A stretch of DNA of 41,938 nt from Ramlibacter sp. (GCF_029866045.1 NZ_JARXAB010000040.1:1-41938); one strand, 5' to 3'; positions 16,909 to 25,727 are shown, numbered from the stretch's first letter. Notes: generated by a model from the sequence alone, not told the origin. Translations and numbers: made by a program.

Positions 16909-19428
16909 TCAGGGCACCGGCGTGAGCTTGGCCACTGACAGCGCCAGCCACTTCACCCCGTGGCGGCCAAACTTCACCTGCGCCCGGGCATCGTCGCCCG
17001 CGCCCTCGAGCGCCAGCAAGGCCCCCTCGCCGAACTTGTTGTGAAAGACCTGCATCCCGACGCGCAGGCCGTGTGCAGGTTCGGCCTTGCGCACCGGCAC
17101 CGGCGGGCTGGCAAACCGGGTGCTGTCGGCGTCGCGGGTGCCGGCCTGGGCACCGCCCTGCCAGCTGCGGCCCTGGCCGCCACCGGAGCCAGCACCGGCA
17201 TAGCCCCCGCCATAGCCTCCTCCGTAGCTGCCACGCTGACCAAAGCCACCCCCGAAGCCACCGCCCTGGCCCAAGCCAGCGCCGGCAAAGCCCTGGTGCT
17301 TGGGCGTGAGCCACTTGAGGGCGTGCTCGGGCAGCTCGTCAAAAAATCGGCTGCGCACGTTGTAGCGGGTCTGCCCGTGCAAAAGCCGGGTCTGTGAGTA
17401 GCTCAGATAGAGACGCTTGCGAGCCCGGGTAATGGCCACGTACATCAGGCGCCGCTCTTCCTCCAGGCCCTCGTGGTCGGCCATCGAGCGCTCGCTCGGA
17501 AACAAGCCCTCTTCCAGCCCGGAGACAAAAACACAGTCGAACTCCAGGCCCTTGGCGGCGTGGACCGTCATCAGCTGCACCGCGTCCTGGCCAGCCTGGG
17601 CCTGGTTGTCACCGGCCTCCAGGGCCGCGTGGGTGAGGAAAGCGGCCAGAGGCGAGAGGGTCTCGCCGGTTTCGGCGTCGGGGGCGAGCGGATCGCTGCT
17701 GCCCGGCGACCCACCGGTAGATTGGCCCGCCAAAGGCAGATCCAGCAGAGGCGCCGAAGGATCGAGCCCTTGACTTACCGGTGACTGGGCCAGGCTTCCG
17801 GCAGCGCGGTGCTCGTCGAGCGGCAGCGCCACCGCGTCCCGGCCGAAGCCCTCTTGGGTGACAAAGCTCTCGGCGGCGCTGGCCAGTTCTTCCAGGTTCT
17901 CCACCCGGTCAGCGCCTTCGCGCTCGTTGCGATAGTGGTCGACCAGCCCTGAGTGCTCAAGTACCAGTTCGATGATTTCACGCAGAGCCAGACCCTGGGT
18001 CTGCTCGCGCAGCACATCGATCTTGGCGACGAAGGCGCCCAGATTGGCCCCGGCCTTGCCCGTGGTGGCGCTCACCGCATCGTGCAGAGAGCAGCCTGCA
18101 CCACGGGCGGCGTCTTGCAGCTGCTCGATGCTGCGTGCGCCAATGCCGCGCGGCGGGAAGTTGACCACCCGCAGGAAGGAGGTGTCGTCGTTCGGGTTCT
18201 CCAGCAGGCGCAAATAGGCCAGGGCGTGCTTGATCTCGGCGCGTTCGAAAAATCGCAGGCCGCCGTAGACCCGGTAGGGTACGCCGGCATTGAACAGCGC
18301 GGTCTCGATCACCCGGCTCTGCGCGTTGCTGCGGTAAAGCACCGCAATCTCCTGGCGGGCGACGCCCTCACTGCGCTCAAGTTGGCGTGCCTCTTCAACG
18401 ATCCACTGGGCTTCAGACAGGTCGCTGGGGGCCTCTTGAATGCGCACCGGCTCGCCGGGGCCCTGCTCGGTGCGCAGGTTCTTGCCCAGGCGGCCCTTGT
18501 TGTGGGCAATCAGTGCGTTGGCCGAATCGAGAATGTTGCTGTAGCTACGGTAGTTCTGCTCGAGCTTGATCTGGTGCTTGACCGCGAACTCGCGCACGAA
18601 GTCGGCCATATTGCCCACCCGCGCGCCGCGGAAGGCGTAGATGCTCTGGTCGTCGTCTCCCACGGCCAGCACCGCATTGCCCTGCCCGGAGAACATCTTG
18701 AGCCAGGCGTATTGCAATCGGTTGGTGTCCTGGAACTCGTCGACCAAGATGTGCCGGAAGCGCCGCTGGTAGTGCGAGCGCACCGGCTCGTTGTCCCGCA
18801 TCAGTTCGTAGCTGCGAAGTATCAGCTCGCCAAAGTCAACCACGCCCTCGCGCTGACACTGGTCCTCATAGAGCTGGTAGATCTCGACCCGCCGGCGATC
18901 CTCGTCGCTGCGTACCTGCACGTCCACCGGGCGCTCGCCCTCCTCCTTGCAGCCGCTGATGAAGTACTGCACCTCCTTGGGGGGAAAGCGCTCGTCATCG
19001 ACGCCATGCTGCTTCATGAGCCGCTTGATCGCCGACAGCTGGTCTTGCGTGTCCAGAATCTGGAAGGTGGCCGGCAGGTTGGCCACCTGGTAGTGAGCCC
19101 GCAGGAAGCGGTTGCACAGGCCGTGAAAGGTGCCGATCCACATCCCTCGCACATTGACCGGGAGCATGCCGCCCAGACGGGTCATCATCTCCTTGGCTGC
19201 CTTGTTGGTGAAGGTCACCGCCATCACGCCGCCGGGCGAGACCTGCCCGGTGGACAAGAGCCAGGCGATTCGGGTGGTGAGCACACGGGTCTTGCCCGAG
19301 CCGGCACCGGCGAGGATCAGGGCGTGTTCCGCCGGCAAAGCGACAGCGGCGCGCTGCTCGGGGTTGAGGGCGCGCAGCAGGGGGGATTCGCTGGCAGACG
19401 CTGGCGAAGATTCGAACTCTGGAAACAT
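16909..19428 (-). CDS. uvrD: ATP-dependent DNA helicase II, UvrD/PcrA type
   Basis: The 839-residue superfamily 1 helicase unwinds DNA 3' to 5' in excision and mismatch repair. Motifs in order are Q motif (LNPEQRAAV), Walker A GAGSGKT (41-47), VTFTNKAAKEM (Ia), LVDEFQDTN (II), AVGDDDQSIYAFRGA (III), EQNYRS (IV), VHAAKGLEFD (V) and MYVAITRARKRLYLS (VI). Two features are unusual. An insert of about 60 residues rich in Pro, Ser and Gly precedes motif V. A Gly-rich stretch with GGGFGGGFGQRGSYGGGYGG lies before the C-terminal Tudor-like domain that ends the protein (FGRHGVKWLALSVAKL). The first ATG is used; a longer GTG start is less likely. Confidence 0.93.
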   Translation of the reverse strand: MFPEFESSPASASESPLLRALNPEQRAAVALPAEHALILAGAGSGKTRVLTTRIAWLLSTGQVSPGGVMAVTFTNKAAKEMMTRLGGMLPVNVRGMWIGTFHGLCNRFLRAHYQVANLPATFQILDTQDQLSAIKRLMKQHGVDDERFPPKEVQYFISGCKEEGERPVDVQVRSDEDRRRVEIYQLYEDQCQREGVVDFGELILRSYELMRDNEPVRSHYQRRFRHILVDEFQDTNRLQYAWLKMFSGQGNAVLAVGDDDQSIYAFRGARVGNMADFVREFAVKHQIKLEQNYRSYSNILDSANALIAHNKGRLGKNLRTEQGPGEPVRIQEAPSDLSEAQWIVEEARQLERSEGVARQEIAVLYRSNAQSRVIETALFNAGVPYRVYGGLRFFERAEIKHALAYLRLLENPNDDTSFLRVVNFPPRGIGARSIEQLQDAARGAGCSLHDAVSATTGKAGANLGAFVAKIDVLREQTQGLALREIIELVLEHSGLVDHYRNEREGADRVENLEELASAAESFVTQEGFGRDAVALPLDEHRAAGSLAQSPVSQGLDPSAPLLDLPLAGQSTGGSPGSSDPLAPDAETGETLSPLAAFLTHAALEAGDNQAQAGQDAVQLMTVHAAKGLEFDCVFVSGLEEGLFPSERSMADHEGLEEERRLMYVAITRARKRLYLSYSQTRLLHGQTRYNVRSRFFDELPEHALKWLTPKHQGFAGAGLGQGGGFGGGFGQRGSYGGGYGGGYAGAGSGGGQGRSWQGGAQAGTRDADSTRFASPPVPVRKAEPAHGLRVGMQVFHNKFGEGALLALEGAGDDARAQVKFGRHGVKWLALSVAKLTPVP

Positions 19429-19572
19429 GCCGCATTGTAGGGAGCCAGGCCGGGCAGACACCGCTAAAATCGGCCACCGGGCCCAAGCATTGAGGCCCGG
19501 TTTCCATTTCTGGATGCCGGGCCGACATCCAAGCGCTCTCCCTGTTTTTCAACAGTCTTCTGGAGCCCTGGC

Positions 19573-20550
19573 ATGGAAATCTTCGACTACGACAACATCC
19601 TTTTGCTGCCGCGCAAGTGCCGCGTGGAAAGCCGCTCGGAATGCGACGCCAGCGTTCAGCTGGGCGCGCGCAAATTCCGCATCCCAGTCGTCCCGGCCAA
19701 TATGAAAACTGTGGTGGACGAAAAAATCTGCCTGTGGATGGCGCAAAACGACTACTTCTACGTGATGCACCGCTTTGACCTGGACAACCTGGCCTTCGTG
19801 CGGTCCATGAAAGCCCAGGGCGTCTATGCCTCCATCTCGCTGGGCGTGAAGCAAGCCGACTACGACACGGTAGACCAATTGGTCGCCGAGGGCCTGGTAC
19901 CCGACTACATCACCATCGACATCGCGCACGGCCATGCAGACACGGTGCAGCGCATGATCGGCTACCTCAAGGACAAGCTGCCGGCCTCCTTCGTCATCGC
20001 CGGCAACGTGGGCACGCCCGAGGCGATCATCGACCTCGAGAACTGGGGCGCCGACGCCACCAAGGTTGGCATTGGCCCAGGCAAGGTCTGCATCACCCGG
20101 CTCAAGACCGGCTTTGGTACCGGCGGCTGGCAGCTCTCAGCCCTCAAATGGTGTGCACGGGTGGCCACCAAGCCGATCATTGCCGACGGCGGCATTCGCG
20201 AGCATGGCGACATCGCCAAGAGCATCCGCTTTGGCGCCACCATGGTCATGATCGGCTCCATGCTCGCCGGCCATGAGGAGTCGCCCGGCCAGACGGTGGA
20301 AGTGGATGGCAAGCTGTACAAAGAGTACTACGGCAGCGCCTCAGACTTCAACAAGGGCGAGTACAAGCACGTGGAAGGCAAGCGCATCCTCGAGCCGGTG
20401 AAGGGCAAGCTGGCCGACACCCTGCGCGAGATGCAGGAGGACGTGCAGTCGTCCATCAGCTACTCGGGCGGCAAGTCGCTGCTGGACATCCGCAAGGTCA
20501 ACTACGTGATTTTGGGCGGGGACAACGCAGGCGAGCACCTGCTGATGTGA
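19573..20550 (+). CDS. guaC: GMP reductase
   Basis: GuaC converts GMP to IMP with NADPH and ammonia release, recycling guanine nucleotides. The 325-residue protein starts [16 protein letters not shown] and has the nucleotide and catalytic loop [11 protein letters not shown] with Cys173, followed by [29 protein letters not shown] and [13 protein letters not shown] follow in the phosphate-binding region. The length and this loop fit the GuaC2-type reductase found in many bacteria, and the CBS domains of IMP dehydrogenase are absent. TGGAG precedes the ATG. It converges with the hydrolase gene 23 bp downstream. Confidence 0.95.
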   Translation: MEIFDYDNILLLPRKCRVESRSECDASVQLGARKFRIPVVPANMKTVVDEKICLWMAQNDYFYVMHRFDLDNLAFVRSMKAQGVYASISLGVKQADYDTVDQLVAEGLVPDYITIDIAHGHADTVQRMIGYLKDKLPASFVIAGNVGTPEAIIDLENWGADATKVGIGPGKVCITRLKTGFGTGGWQLSALKWCARVATKPIIADGGIREHGDIAKSIRFGATMVMIGSMLAGHEESPGQTVEVDGKLYKEYYGSASDFNKGEYKHVEGKRILEPVKGKLADTLREMQEDVQSSISYSGGKSLLDIRKVNYVILGGDNAGEHLLM

Positions 20551-20573
20551 GGGGCCGGGGCCGCGCCAGAGCC

Positions 20574-21437
20574 TCAGAGCCCCAGCATCTCCAGCGCCAG
20601 CGCATGGAGCCGGCTTCCCGGCTGCACGAGTGACTCCAGCACGCTGAAGTGGTTGAGGCCCTCCAGGGCCTCGCACACCGGCACCCGCGCCTGCCCCCAC
20701 ACCTGGCGGATGGCGTTCGTCTGGCGCCGGAACTCCTCGCTCTCCAAGCCGCCCACCACGGCGTCAAGCCGGCCCAGACGCGGCGCGGGCAGGCGGGCCG
20801 GGCTGGCGCGCAGCGCATCGTCGGGAGTGAGCCGAAGGTCGGCCTGAAAGCTCGGCGCCTGGCGCAGGGGCTCGAGGTCATACAGACCCGAGATAGACAG
20901 GGCATGGGTGACCAGATCCGAAGGCAGCGAGGTGTCGACCTGTTGCCAATAGCAGGCGAGCATCATCGCCGCCAGGTGGCCACCGGCCGAGTGGCCGGCC
21001 ACGCTGATGCGACGCGGGTCACCGCCATGCTCGGCGACATGGCGCCAGGTCCAGGCCAGGGCCCGCACCATCTGCAAGCTGATCTCGGGGATGGTCACCG
21101 CCGGGCACAGGTCGTAGTTCGGAATGACCACCGTCGCCCCGGACTGGTTGAAGGCCGGCGCGATAAAGCTGTGGTCTGACTTGTCCATCGACCGCCAGTA
21201 CCCCCCGTGAATGAACACCAGCACGGGCGCGCGCGGCCGGTCGGCGGGAAAGATGTCCAACGTCTCGCCCGGGGCCGGCCCATAGCGCACACCCAGCCGG
21301 CCCCGCCCAGCGGCTCTTACCTGGGCTGAATCCCCTTGCCAGCGCGCCACATGCTGGGCGAACTCGGGGACCCGGGCACGGGCGTTGTACTGGGCGTCGA
21401 GCTGGGAGGGGGTGAGCAACTCAGTGGTCAAGGTCAT
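20574..21437 (-). CDS. Alpha/beta hydrolase, arylformamidase-like
   Basis: The 287-residue protein is an alpha/beta hydrolase with the HGGYW oxyanion motif (77-81), nucleophile Ser150 in GHSAGG, and a C-terminal His in GLNHFSVLE. HGGYW plus an N-terminal LDAQYNAR segment resembles kynurenine formamidase-type hydrolases, which hydrolyse N-formyl-aryl or related amide bonds. The ATG at 21437 is preferred; longer forms start in the upstream gene's end. It is last in a five-gene minus-strand operon, 34 bp behind the AhpD-like gene. No other kynurenine pathway gene is present, so tryptophan breakdown is not indicated, and another formamide or ester may be the substrate. Confidence 0.82.
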   Translation of the reverse strand: MTLTTELLTPSQLDAQYNARARVPEFAQHVARWQGDSAQVRAAGRGRLGVRYGPAPGETLDIFPADRPRAPVLVFIHGGYWRSMDKSDHSFIAPAFNQSGATVVIPNYDLCPAVTIPEISLQMVRALAWTWRHVAEHGGDPRRISVAGHSAGGHLAAMMLACYWQQVDTSLPSDLVTHALSISGLYDLEPLRQAPSFQADLRLTPDDALRASPARLPAPRLGRLDAVVGGLESEEFRRQTNAIRQVWGQARVPVCEALEGLNHFSVLESLVQPGSRLHALALEMLGL

Positions 21438-21471
21438 GCGCGCTTGAAGACTTGGGCTGTGCAATCCGCCG

Positions 21472-22050
21472 TCATGACTCACTGTAGTAGCCGATGACAT
21501 CCCCCTCAGTGGTGACGCCCAGACCATTCAGAAGCCGATTGGAGTAGTTGAAGTAGGCGCAGACCTGATTGACCTCCAGAATCTCGCCGTCGTTGCAACC
21601 GGCCGCGTGAAGGGCCTGGATATCGCCCTGGACCATACGCGCCACATCGGTGGTGAGTTTTCCCGCGTAACGCAGCAGCTCCAGTTCCTTGCCGGCGAAA
21701 ACACGCTCGGGCGCACTATCCATCAGCGCCTGCCGCACGGCCTCGGCCCGGACCGGGTCGGCCATCAGGCGCCGCGCGTTAGCAAAGTGGTGGCTCAGGC
21801 TGTAGCTGCATTGGTTGAGCATGCTCACGTAAGAGGCCACGACCTCCAGGAACCAGAAGGGCAAGGTGTTGTCCGGGCTGTGCAGCACGCTGCGGTACAG
21901 CGCGACATGCCCTTCCATCGTGTGCGGTCTGAGGCTGTGCGCCTTCATGACGTTGTCGACAGTGCCGTGGGGTGTCTTGACCTTCTCGTAAGCGGCGACG
22001 AGCGGGCCCTGGGCATCCTCTAGGGCGATCATGTGAATCCATGCAGACAT
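21472..22050 (-). CDS. Carboxymuconolactone decarboxylase/AhpD-like protein, peroxidase-related
   Basis: The 192-residue protein is all-helical and fits the uncharacterised peroxidase-related branch of the CMD/AhpD family. The core is the segment 65-88, where AhpD-type enzymes have CxxC followed by two His. Here Cys81 is kept, Ser84 replaces the second Cys, and His87/His88 remain (NQCSYSLSHHF). A redox disulfide as in AhpD is therefore not possible with this pair alone. GGAGGAG upstream supports the ATG. It sits 20 bp downstream of the HD gene in the operon. The molecular role is unknown. Confidence 0.8.
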   Translation of the reverse strand: MSAWIHMIALEDAQGPLVAAYEKVKTPHGTVDNVMKAHSLRPHTMEGHVALYRSVLHSPDNTLPFWFLEVVASYVSMLNQCSYSLSHHFANARRLMADPVRAEAVRQALMDSAPERVFAGKELELLRYAGKLTTDVARMVQGDIQALHAAGCNDGEILEVNQVCAYFNYSNRLLNGLGVTTEGDVIGYYSES

Positions 22051-22070
22051 GGGGAGCTCCTCCAGAAAAA

Positions 22071-22676
22071 TCAGGGCAGGTGGGGTATCCGCGGAACGCG
22101 AGCAAACAGGCGCATGACCATGGGCTCGAATTCGGACAGCGGGGCGCATTCATAGTTCGGATCGATGGCTGCCTGGTCGTAGCGATCAACGAAGGTGGCT
22201 GCCCACTCAAAATGAGGATGACCGCGCCAGCGCTCCCGGGCATCCACCTGAGCAAGCGGGTGATGGGGGCAGTGGGCGTCTTGGAACAGGGCGTGACGCT
22301 GCAGCATCCAGTGGTTGCGCTCGGAGACATAACAGCCCAGAAGGGCGGCGGCAAACTCGCCGTGGCTGTCAGGGCAGGCAATGAAGCCCACGTCATGAAG
22401 CAAGCAGACCACGATATCTTCTTCGTCCAGGCCATCACGCAAGGCCAAGGTGGCCGACTGAAGGCAGTGACGGAAGTTGTTGATCTGGTAGCCGAAGGTG
22501 GAATCGTGCTCCGATTCAGACAAGAGCCGCAAGACTTGGCGGGCCTGCTGTTCGCGGTAATACTGCGAACGCTGCGACAACATGATCTGCCAATCGGCCC
22601 GGCTGAAGTCCTCCAGGCTGTTCTTGGTCACGTACTGCCAATCGGCTTGCATCAAGGGGCTCTGCTTGTCGGTCAC
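22071..22676 (-). CDS. HD-domain protein, candidate mixed-valent diiron oxygenase
   Basis: The 201-residue protein has an HD domain with potential metal ligands His70, His94-Asp95, His105, His128 and Asp167, the order seen in the diiron sites of PhnZ, TmpB and myo-inositol oxygenase. The segments NFRHCLQSATLALRDG, VCLLHDVGF, SHGEFAA and FVDRYDQAA match the PhnZ-like layout better than typical HD phosphohydrolases. The start is a GTG whose TGA-sharing overlap (GTGA) with the upstream GST-like gene indicates translational coupling, with AAGGAA eight bases before it; an ATG 24 bases further in is possible. Oxygenase activity is inferred from ligand layout only. A phosphohydrolase role is the alternative. 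Confidence 0.8.
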   Translation of the reverse strand: MTDKQSPLMQADWQYVTKNSLEDFSRADWQIMLSQRSQYYREQQARQVLRLLSESEHDSTFGYQINNFRHCLQSATLALRDGLDEEDIVVCLLHDVGFIACPDSHGEFAAALLGCYVSERNHWMLQRHALFQDAHCPHHPLAQVDARERWRGHPHFEWAATFVDRYDQAAIDPNYECAPLSEFEPMVMRLFARVPRIPHLP

Positions 22677-23332
22677 GTGCGAGTTCCTTTCAGGCTGGCG
22701 GCTTGCAGCCAGGATTCCGTGGCCAAACGCCACGGAGCCAAGGCCGCTTGTGCCGCTTCATCCTGTTCCAGTGCCAAGGTCCAGGGGGAGAGTGCGTCGG
22801 GCAAGGCCAAATCCTCGCCCATGGCATTGAGCAAGCGCTGGGCCAGCGGCAAGGTCACGGCAAAACCGCAGTCAGCCAAGCTCGGCTGCGCACCGGCCAG
22901 GTAGGGGCCGGCCTGCACCACCTCGCCCAGGCGCTGCAGTTTGTCCTTGAGAGCAGCCAGCAGCGCGGGCAGCTGCGTTCGCTGCTCAGGCTGCTGAATC
23001 AGCGGAAAAAGGGCCCGCACACGCGGCTCCAGATGCAAATCGTGCAGCCGCGCCAGCATACGGACCCGTGCACGTTCCTGGGCCCCCTCGGGGAGCAGGC
23101 GCCGCTGCGGGAAGACGTCTTCCAGGTACTCCAGAATCGCTTCGGACTCGGACAGGAAAAATCCGTTGTGGTCGATCGCCGGAATCGTGCCCATGGGCAC
23201 CTTCAGACGCCAGGCTTGGGACCGGTAGCCGCCTTCCGGCTCACGCTCTTCATAAGCGATCCCGCGCCAGTGCAGGGCCAGACGGAGCTTGGCCGTATAG
23301 GTCGACACAGGCAGGCCATAGAGGACGATCAT
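22673..23332 (-). CDS. Glutathione S-transferase-like protein
   Basis: The 219-residue protein has an N-terminal thioredoxin-fold domain (MIVLYGLPVSTYTAKLRLAL), the glutathione gamma-Glu site with the Ser-Glu pair in FFLSESEAILEYLEDVFP, and a C-terminal helical domain with QPSLADCGFAV. The cis-Pro is in the segment MGTIPAID. It is likely to bind glutathione and act on an electrophile or isomerise a cis-enol intermediate, as GST-family enzymes in degradation operons do. It overlaps both neighbours by 4 bp and is thus coupled to the creatininase-family gene before it and the HD gene after it. The substrate is unknown. Confidence 0.87.
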   Translation of the reverse strand: MIVLYGLPVSTYTAKLRLALHWRGIAYEEREPEGGYRSQAWRLKVPMGTIPAIDHNGFFLSESEAILEYLEDVFPQRRLLPEGAQERARVRMLARLHDLHLEPRVRALFPLIQQPEQRTQLPALLAALKDKLQRLGEVVQAGPYLAGAQPSLADCGFAVTLPLAQRLLNAMGEDLALPDALSPWTLALEQDEAAQAALAPWRLATESWLQAASLKGTRT

Positions 23333-24111
23333 GCAAAAAATTCCGCGATGTCCTGGTGAGCGTCGGAGATGGCGGCCTGCAACAGAGCGTGGCCCGCCTC
23401 GGCCCGAGCCAAAGCCGAATGCGAACCCACCCTCCCGTCCGGGAAGCGGGACCGGTGAGCGTTGCTGTCCGGGTGGTTGTCGCCACCCATCAGGCGAAGG
23501 TCCTGCGAGGACAGGGCCGGGGGCGGCTGGCCGACCTGCGCCTGTGCCGCTTCGTCATAGGGGTAGTCTGGCCCGAGCACGGCCATGCTGATGGCCAGTT
23601 CACTGGGCGTGGCGTGCAGACCCTCCCACGTGCCATAAAGCGACTTTCTCATCTGGTCAGCACCGGGATAGTCCCACCAGGAGCGCAGCCGGCATCTTGG
23701 CGCGGTGGCGCTTCGCCGGCCCAGACTCCACTGGGCATAGAAGTCCTGGCAAGCGGCATTGACCGCGGCGATGTTGGCGCCATGGCCATTGAGAAAATAA
23801 AAACGCTCAAAACCCTGTACCGCCAAGGACTCGAGCACGTCGCTCACCACGGCCATCATGGTGCTGGAGCGCAGGGCGATCGTGCCTGGAAAGCCCAGGT
23901 TGAATTGGGCCGGCCCCAGGCTCAGCGTCGGCGCTACCAGCCAGCCACCCCGGCTGGCCGCTCCCAAGGCAATGGCTTCTGCAACAAGGGCATCGGTCCC
24001 TATCGGTCCGATGGGACCATGCTGCTCAGTCGAGCCGGTCGGAATAAGGATGCCCCGGCAGTGCTCAAGATATTGCACGACCTGGGGCCAGCGTGAATGG
24101 ATGAGTCGCAT
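23329..24111 (-). CDS. Creatininase-family amidohydrolase
   Basis: The 260-residue protein has the creatininase-family metal motif PTGSTEQHGPIGPIGTD (Glu29, His31, Asp40) and LNGHGANI (His110). Family members include creatininase, mycofactocin peptidase MftE and other cyclic amide hydrolases, and this one lacks clear specificity markers. Cyclic lactams and imidazolones are plausible substrates. The ATG at 24111 starts MRLIHSRWPQ at the family boundary; the longer frame runs through the ABC ATPase promoter region. It is the first gene of the five-gene operon and overlaps the next by 4 bp. The ABC transporter ATPase diverges from it with 48 bp between the starts, too few for separate complex promoters. 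Confidence 0.85.
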   Translation of the reverse strand: MRLIHSRWPQVVQYLEHCRGILIPTGSTEQHGPIGPIGTDALVAEAIALGAASRGGWLVAPTLSLGPAQFNLGFPGTIALRSSTMMAVVSDVLESLAVQGFERFYFLNGHGANIAAVNAACQDFYAQWSLGRRSATAPRCRLRSWWDYPGADQMRKSLYGTWEGLHATPSELAISMAVLGPDYPYDEAAQAQVGQPPPALSSQDLRLMGGDNHPDSNAHRSRFPDGRVGSHSALARAEAGHALLQAAISDAHQDIAEFFA

Positions 24112-24159
24112 GCGCTTCAATGATAATGTTCTGAGCCCAACCCATCCGAGGTGTTTTCC

Positions 24160-24918
24160 ATGAGCGATCCATCCGAGCCGACAGATTTTTTGATCCGGAT
24201 GCATTCCGTGAGCAAGTCATTTGGAAGCTTCAAGGCACTCGACCGGGTCGATCTGTCGGTGGCTGGTGGCGAGAAAATAGTGATCTGTGGGCCCTCGGGC
24301 TCGGGTAAGTCCACCCTGATTCGCTGCCTGAGCCAGTTGGAAGTGCACGATGAAGGAGAAATCTGGGTAGGCGGCGTGGCTGTGGGCTCCGAGGCCTCTC
24401 GCGGCGCGCAGGCGCGCAGCGAAATCGGCATGGTTTTCCAGCAGTTCAACCTGTTCCCCCATCTGTCGGTTGTCGACAACCTCATGCTGGCCCCGATGCG
24501 AGTGCGCGGCCTCGGGCGTGATGAGGCGCGGGATCTGGCCATGCAGTACCTCAAGAGGGTAGACATCGCCGAGCAGGCCGACAAATTTCCGGGCCAACTC
24601 TCGGGGGGACAACAGCAACGTGTGGCCATTGCACGGTCCCTGTGTATGCGCCCGCGCATCATGCTTTTTGACGAGCCCACCTCAGCACTCGACCCAGAGA
24701 TGATCCAAGAGGTTCTCGGTGTCATGGAAGGTCTCGCCGGCGAGGGCATGACCATGCTGTGCGTGACCCATGAAATGGGCTTTGCCCGCCGAGTGGCTGA
24801 TCGCGTGGTGTTCATGGACCAAGGGCGAGTCGTGGAAGAGGCGCCGCCACAGACTTTTTTCAGCGCACCCCGCAGTGAGCGCTGCCGCAGTTTTCTGGAC
24901 CGTATCCTGCACCACTGA
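24160..24918 (+). CDS. Polar amino acid ABC transporter ATP-binding protein
   Basis: The 252-residue protein is an ABC ATPase of the GlnQ/HisP type that powers amino acid uptake. Walker A is GPSGSGKST, the Q-loop is [13 protein letters not shown], the signature is [15 protein letters not shown], Walker B is [13 protein letters not shown], and the switch His is in [15 protein letters not shown] seven bases upstream favours this ATG over a GTG nine bases earlier. It is divergent from the creatininase-family gene and faces the permease gene with only 23 bp between stops, so it is not in the same transcript as the permease and binding protein. A GATAAT at 24122-24127 could be its -10. Confidence 0.93.
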   Translation: MSDPSEPTDFLIRMHSVSKSFGSFKALDRVDLSVAGGEKIVICGPSGSGKSTLIRCLSQLEVHDEGEIWVGGVAVGSEASRGAQARSEIGMVFQQFNLFPHLSVVDNLMLAPMRVRGLGRDEARDLAMQYLKRVDIAEQADKFPGQLSGGQQQRVAIARSLCMRPRIMLFDEPTSALDPEMIQEVLGVMEGLAGEGMTMLCVTHEMGFARRVADRVVFMDQGRVVEEAPPQTFFSAPRSERCRSFLDRILHH

Positions 24919-24941
24919 GCGGGTGGGGCGCGTTCCGGCTG

Positions 24942-25709
24942 TCAGCGAACCCCGGACGACATCCGCCGCTCGAGGCGCCGAACACCCCAAGAGGTCAGCA
25001 AGATGAGCAGCAGGTACTCCACCACCAGCGCGGTGTAGATTTCCAGCGGTCGGTACTCGGTCACATTGAGCTCGTTGGCCCGGCGTGTGAGTTCCTGCAG
25101 CCCGATCACTGAAACCAGAGAACTCATCTTGAGCACATAGACGAACTGATTGCCGAGGGCAGGCAAGATTGTGCGTATGGCCTGAGGGAAGATCACGAAG
25201 CGAAACGTATCGCGGCTTGACAGACCCAGTGTCTGTGCAGCCTCGCGCTGGCCTTTTGCCACCGACTGAATACCGGCACGAAAAATTTCGGACTCAAACG
25301 CGGCATCGGACAGTGCCAGAGAAAGCACGCCGGCAGCGAAGGCCCCAAACTGCAAGCCAGTCATCATGGGCAAACCGTAGTAAACCCAGAGCAGCAAGAC
25401 GAGCAGCGGAATCGCCCGAAACACTTCGACGTAGGTGCGCGAGATCAGGCGCAGTGACCTAAGCCTGGACAGCCCCGAAAGCGCCAACAGGATGCCCAAC
25501 ACCACCGAAACCACGATGGCTGAGATGGACAGCCACAGCGTCAGACCGATACCGGCGAGCAGAAATGAAAGGTTAGACGCGCCTTTGTCGGTGAGGGGGT
25601 TCAGGGTGTACCAGCCCCATGTGTAGGCCGTCCCATCCCCCACCGTTCCACAGCCGCTCAGCAGGCCAAGCGCCCACAGCGCCAAAAGGCCTGCGACAAA
25701 ACGCATCAT
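24942..25709 (-). CDS. Polar amino acid ABC transporter permease
   Basis: The 255-residue permease (HisM/GlnP type) has an EAA-type loop, EAAQTLGLSSRDTFRFVIFP, and four to five membrane helices, the typical fold for a homodimeric amino acid permease. Its N-terminus is unusual: MMRFVAGLLALWALGLLSGC looks like a lipoprotein signal with a lipobox, followed by GTAYTWGWYTLNPL and then the normal permease start. I recall similar N-termini in related permeases, so this may be a subgroup trait. It lies 18 bp behind the binding-protein gene without a visible Shine-Dalgarno, so it is probably translated by coupling. Confidence 0.9.
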   Translation of the reverse strand: MMRFVAGLLALWALGLLSGCGTVGDGTAYTWGWYTLNPLTDKGASNLSFLLAGIGLTLWLSISAIVVSVVLGILLALSGLSRLRSLRLISRTYVEVFRAIPLLVLLLWVYYGLPMMTGLQFGAFAAGVLSLALSDAAFESEIFRAGIQSVAKGQREAAQTLGLSSRDTFRFVIFPQAIRTILPALGNQFVYVLKMSSLVSVIGLQELTRRANELNVTEYRPLEIYTALVVEYLLLILLTSWGVRRLERRMSSGVR

Positions 25710-25727
25710 GTCAGGTGAGGAGGCGTC

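Noticed and set aside
17953..19440. 495-codon plus-strand frame opposite uvrD
   Set aside because: It is an artefact of GC-rich codon usage; the minus strand carries all helicase motifs.
20574..24111. Kynurenine or creatinine degradation pathway
   Set aside because: Single family resemblances (arylformamidase-like, creatininase-like) exist, but creatinase, kynureninase, kynurenine oxygenase and tryptophan dioxygenase are absent, so neither pathway is supported.
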